Source: Burkholderiales bacterium (GTDB lineage: Bacteria > Pseudomonadota > Gammaproteobacteria > Burkholderiales > Burkholderiaceae). From it: a DNA stretch of 5,565 nt. A program made the translations under genes and the position numbers. Location of the stretch: the NCBI GenBank assembly GCA_903643055.1, contig CAHJWV010000544.1, forward strand, positions 1 through 5,565. The letters are read 5' to 3'. This document shows, one piece after another, positions 5,309 to 5,565 of this stretch (position 1 is the stretch's first letter; the number at the start of each line of letters is the position of its first letter). The notes below the pieces were generated by a model. The model saw nothing but the letters and a program-made list of their open reading frames with translations, was not told where the DNA came from and ran no database searches.

Positions 5309-5565
5309 AGAAATCTCGCCAGCTGCCTGGCACGCGGGCAAACGTGCCGGTGCGGTTGCGAAGGGTTTGCAAGAGCACGGCGTCATGCTGAATGCGTGTC
5401 GTGCCGATGGCCTTCAGATCGTGCTCGAACATCAGCGCGCCATGAATGCTGCTTCCGGCGGGGTCGGCCCAACCGGCGTGGGTGCTGTAGATCGCGCCAT
5501 GAACCGTGACCGCGGCATTCAGCTGAACCGGCCCATCGACCACCAGCATCACCGGGCGCTCCGGC
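5307..5565 (-). CDS. PilX-like type IV pilus assembly protein, C-terminal 86 residues (5' end outside window)
   Basis: An open frame enters from the right edge and ends at TGA 5309-5307. The visible part reads PERPVMLVVDGPVQLNAA, then VTVHGAIYSTHAGWADPAG, HGALMFEHDL, and it ends FARVPGSWRDF. I recognise the sequence from the C-termini of PilX-family pilus assembly proteins in betaproteobacteria, in particular the VxVxGxxY strand followed by a W, an xGAxxxE strand and the VPGSWRDF ending. This is recollection, not a search. The N-terminal prepilin helix that would settle the family is out of view. An internal GTG at 5552 is not a credible start, because the frame is open upstream and the motif begins before it. 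The gene lies 8 nt before the PilV-like gene, consistent with one minor-pilin operon. Confidence 0.72.
   Translation of the reverse strand, partial: PERPVMLVVDGPVQLNAAVTVHGAIYSTHAGWADPAGSSIHGALMFEHDLKAIGTTRIQHDAVLLQTLRNRTGTFARVPGSWRDF

Noticed and set aside
1..5565. Mobile element, CRISPR array, toxin-antitoxin or defence system
   Set aside because: No direct repeat arrays, transposase or integrase motifs, or small two-gene modules are visible; the window is filled by recognisable pilus, riboflavin and NusB genes.

Overview
The window reads as a chromosomal segment of a high-GC betaproteobacterium, most likely of the order Burkholderiales. This rests on high G+C third positions, on protein sequences that read like betaproteobacterial homologues, and on the gene order minor pilins - ribD - ribE - ribBA - ribH - nusB - aminotransferase. 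I recognise that order from the group but could not check it by search. Every gene I can support is on the minus strand, so the biological order runs from the right edge to the left edge.

Right part (about 4093-5565): the end of a PilX-like type IV pilus assembly gene, cut by the window edge, is followed 8 nt later by a 401-residue PilV-like prepilin. The prepilin has a clear class III leader and cleavage site. These look like the last genes of a minor-pilin cluster. A 74-nt spacer without an obvious intrinsic terminator separates them from ribD.

Central part (546-4018): a riboflavin biosynthesis operon with ribD (deaminase/reductase), ribE (riboflavin synthase), a ribBA-type gene and ribH (lumazine synthase). 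The operon covers every committed enzymatic step except the first. The C-terminal GTP cyclohydrolase II-like half of the ribBA product has lost the zinc-binding cysteines and the RQEGRG-type motif. It therefore matches the described RibBX variant, and a separate ribA would be needed elsewhere in the genome.

Left part (1-549): nusB starts on a GTG that overlaps the ribH stop codon. It is followed after 5 nt by the first 15 codons of a probable PLP-dependent aminotransferase that runs off the window.

Genes are tightly packed, and the only spacers above 60 nt are 4019-4092 and 2114-2240. The 127-nt spacer before ribBA is the least ordinary part of the window. It has no recognisable FMN riboswitch, but it holds a 10-bp inverted repeat around a small hairpin, with competing local hairpins. 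It also holds an alternative GTG start for ribBA that has a better Shine-Dalgarno sequence than the conventional ATG. I see no mobile element, CRISPR array, tRNA or rRNA, and nothing that amounts to a new defence or mobile system.
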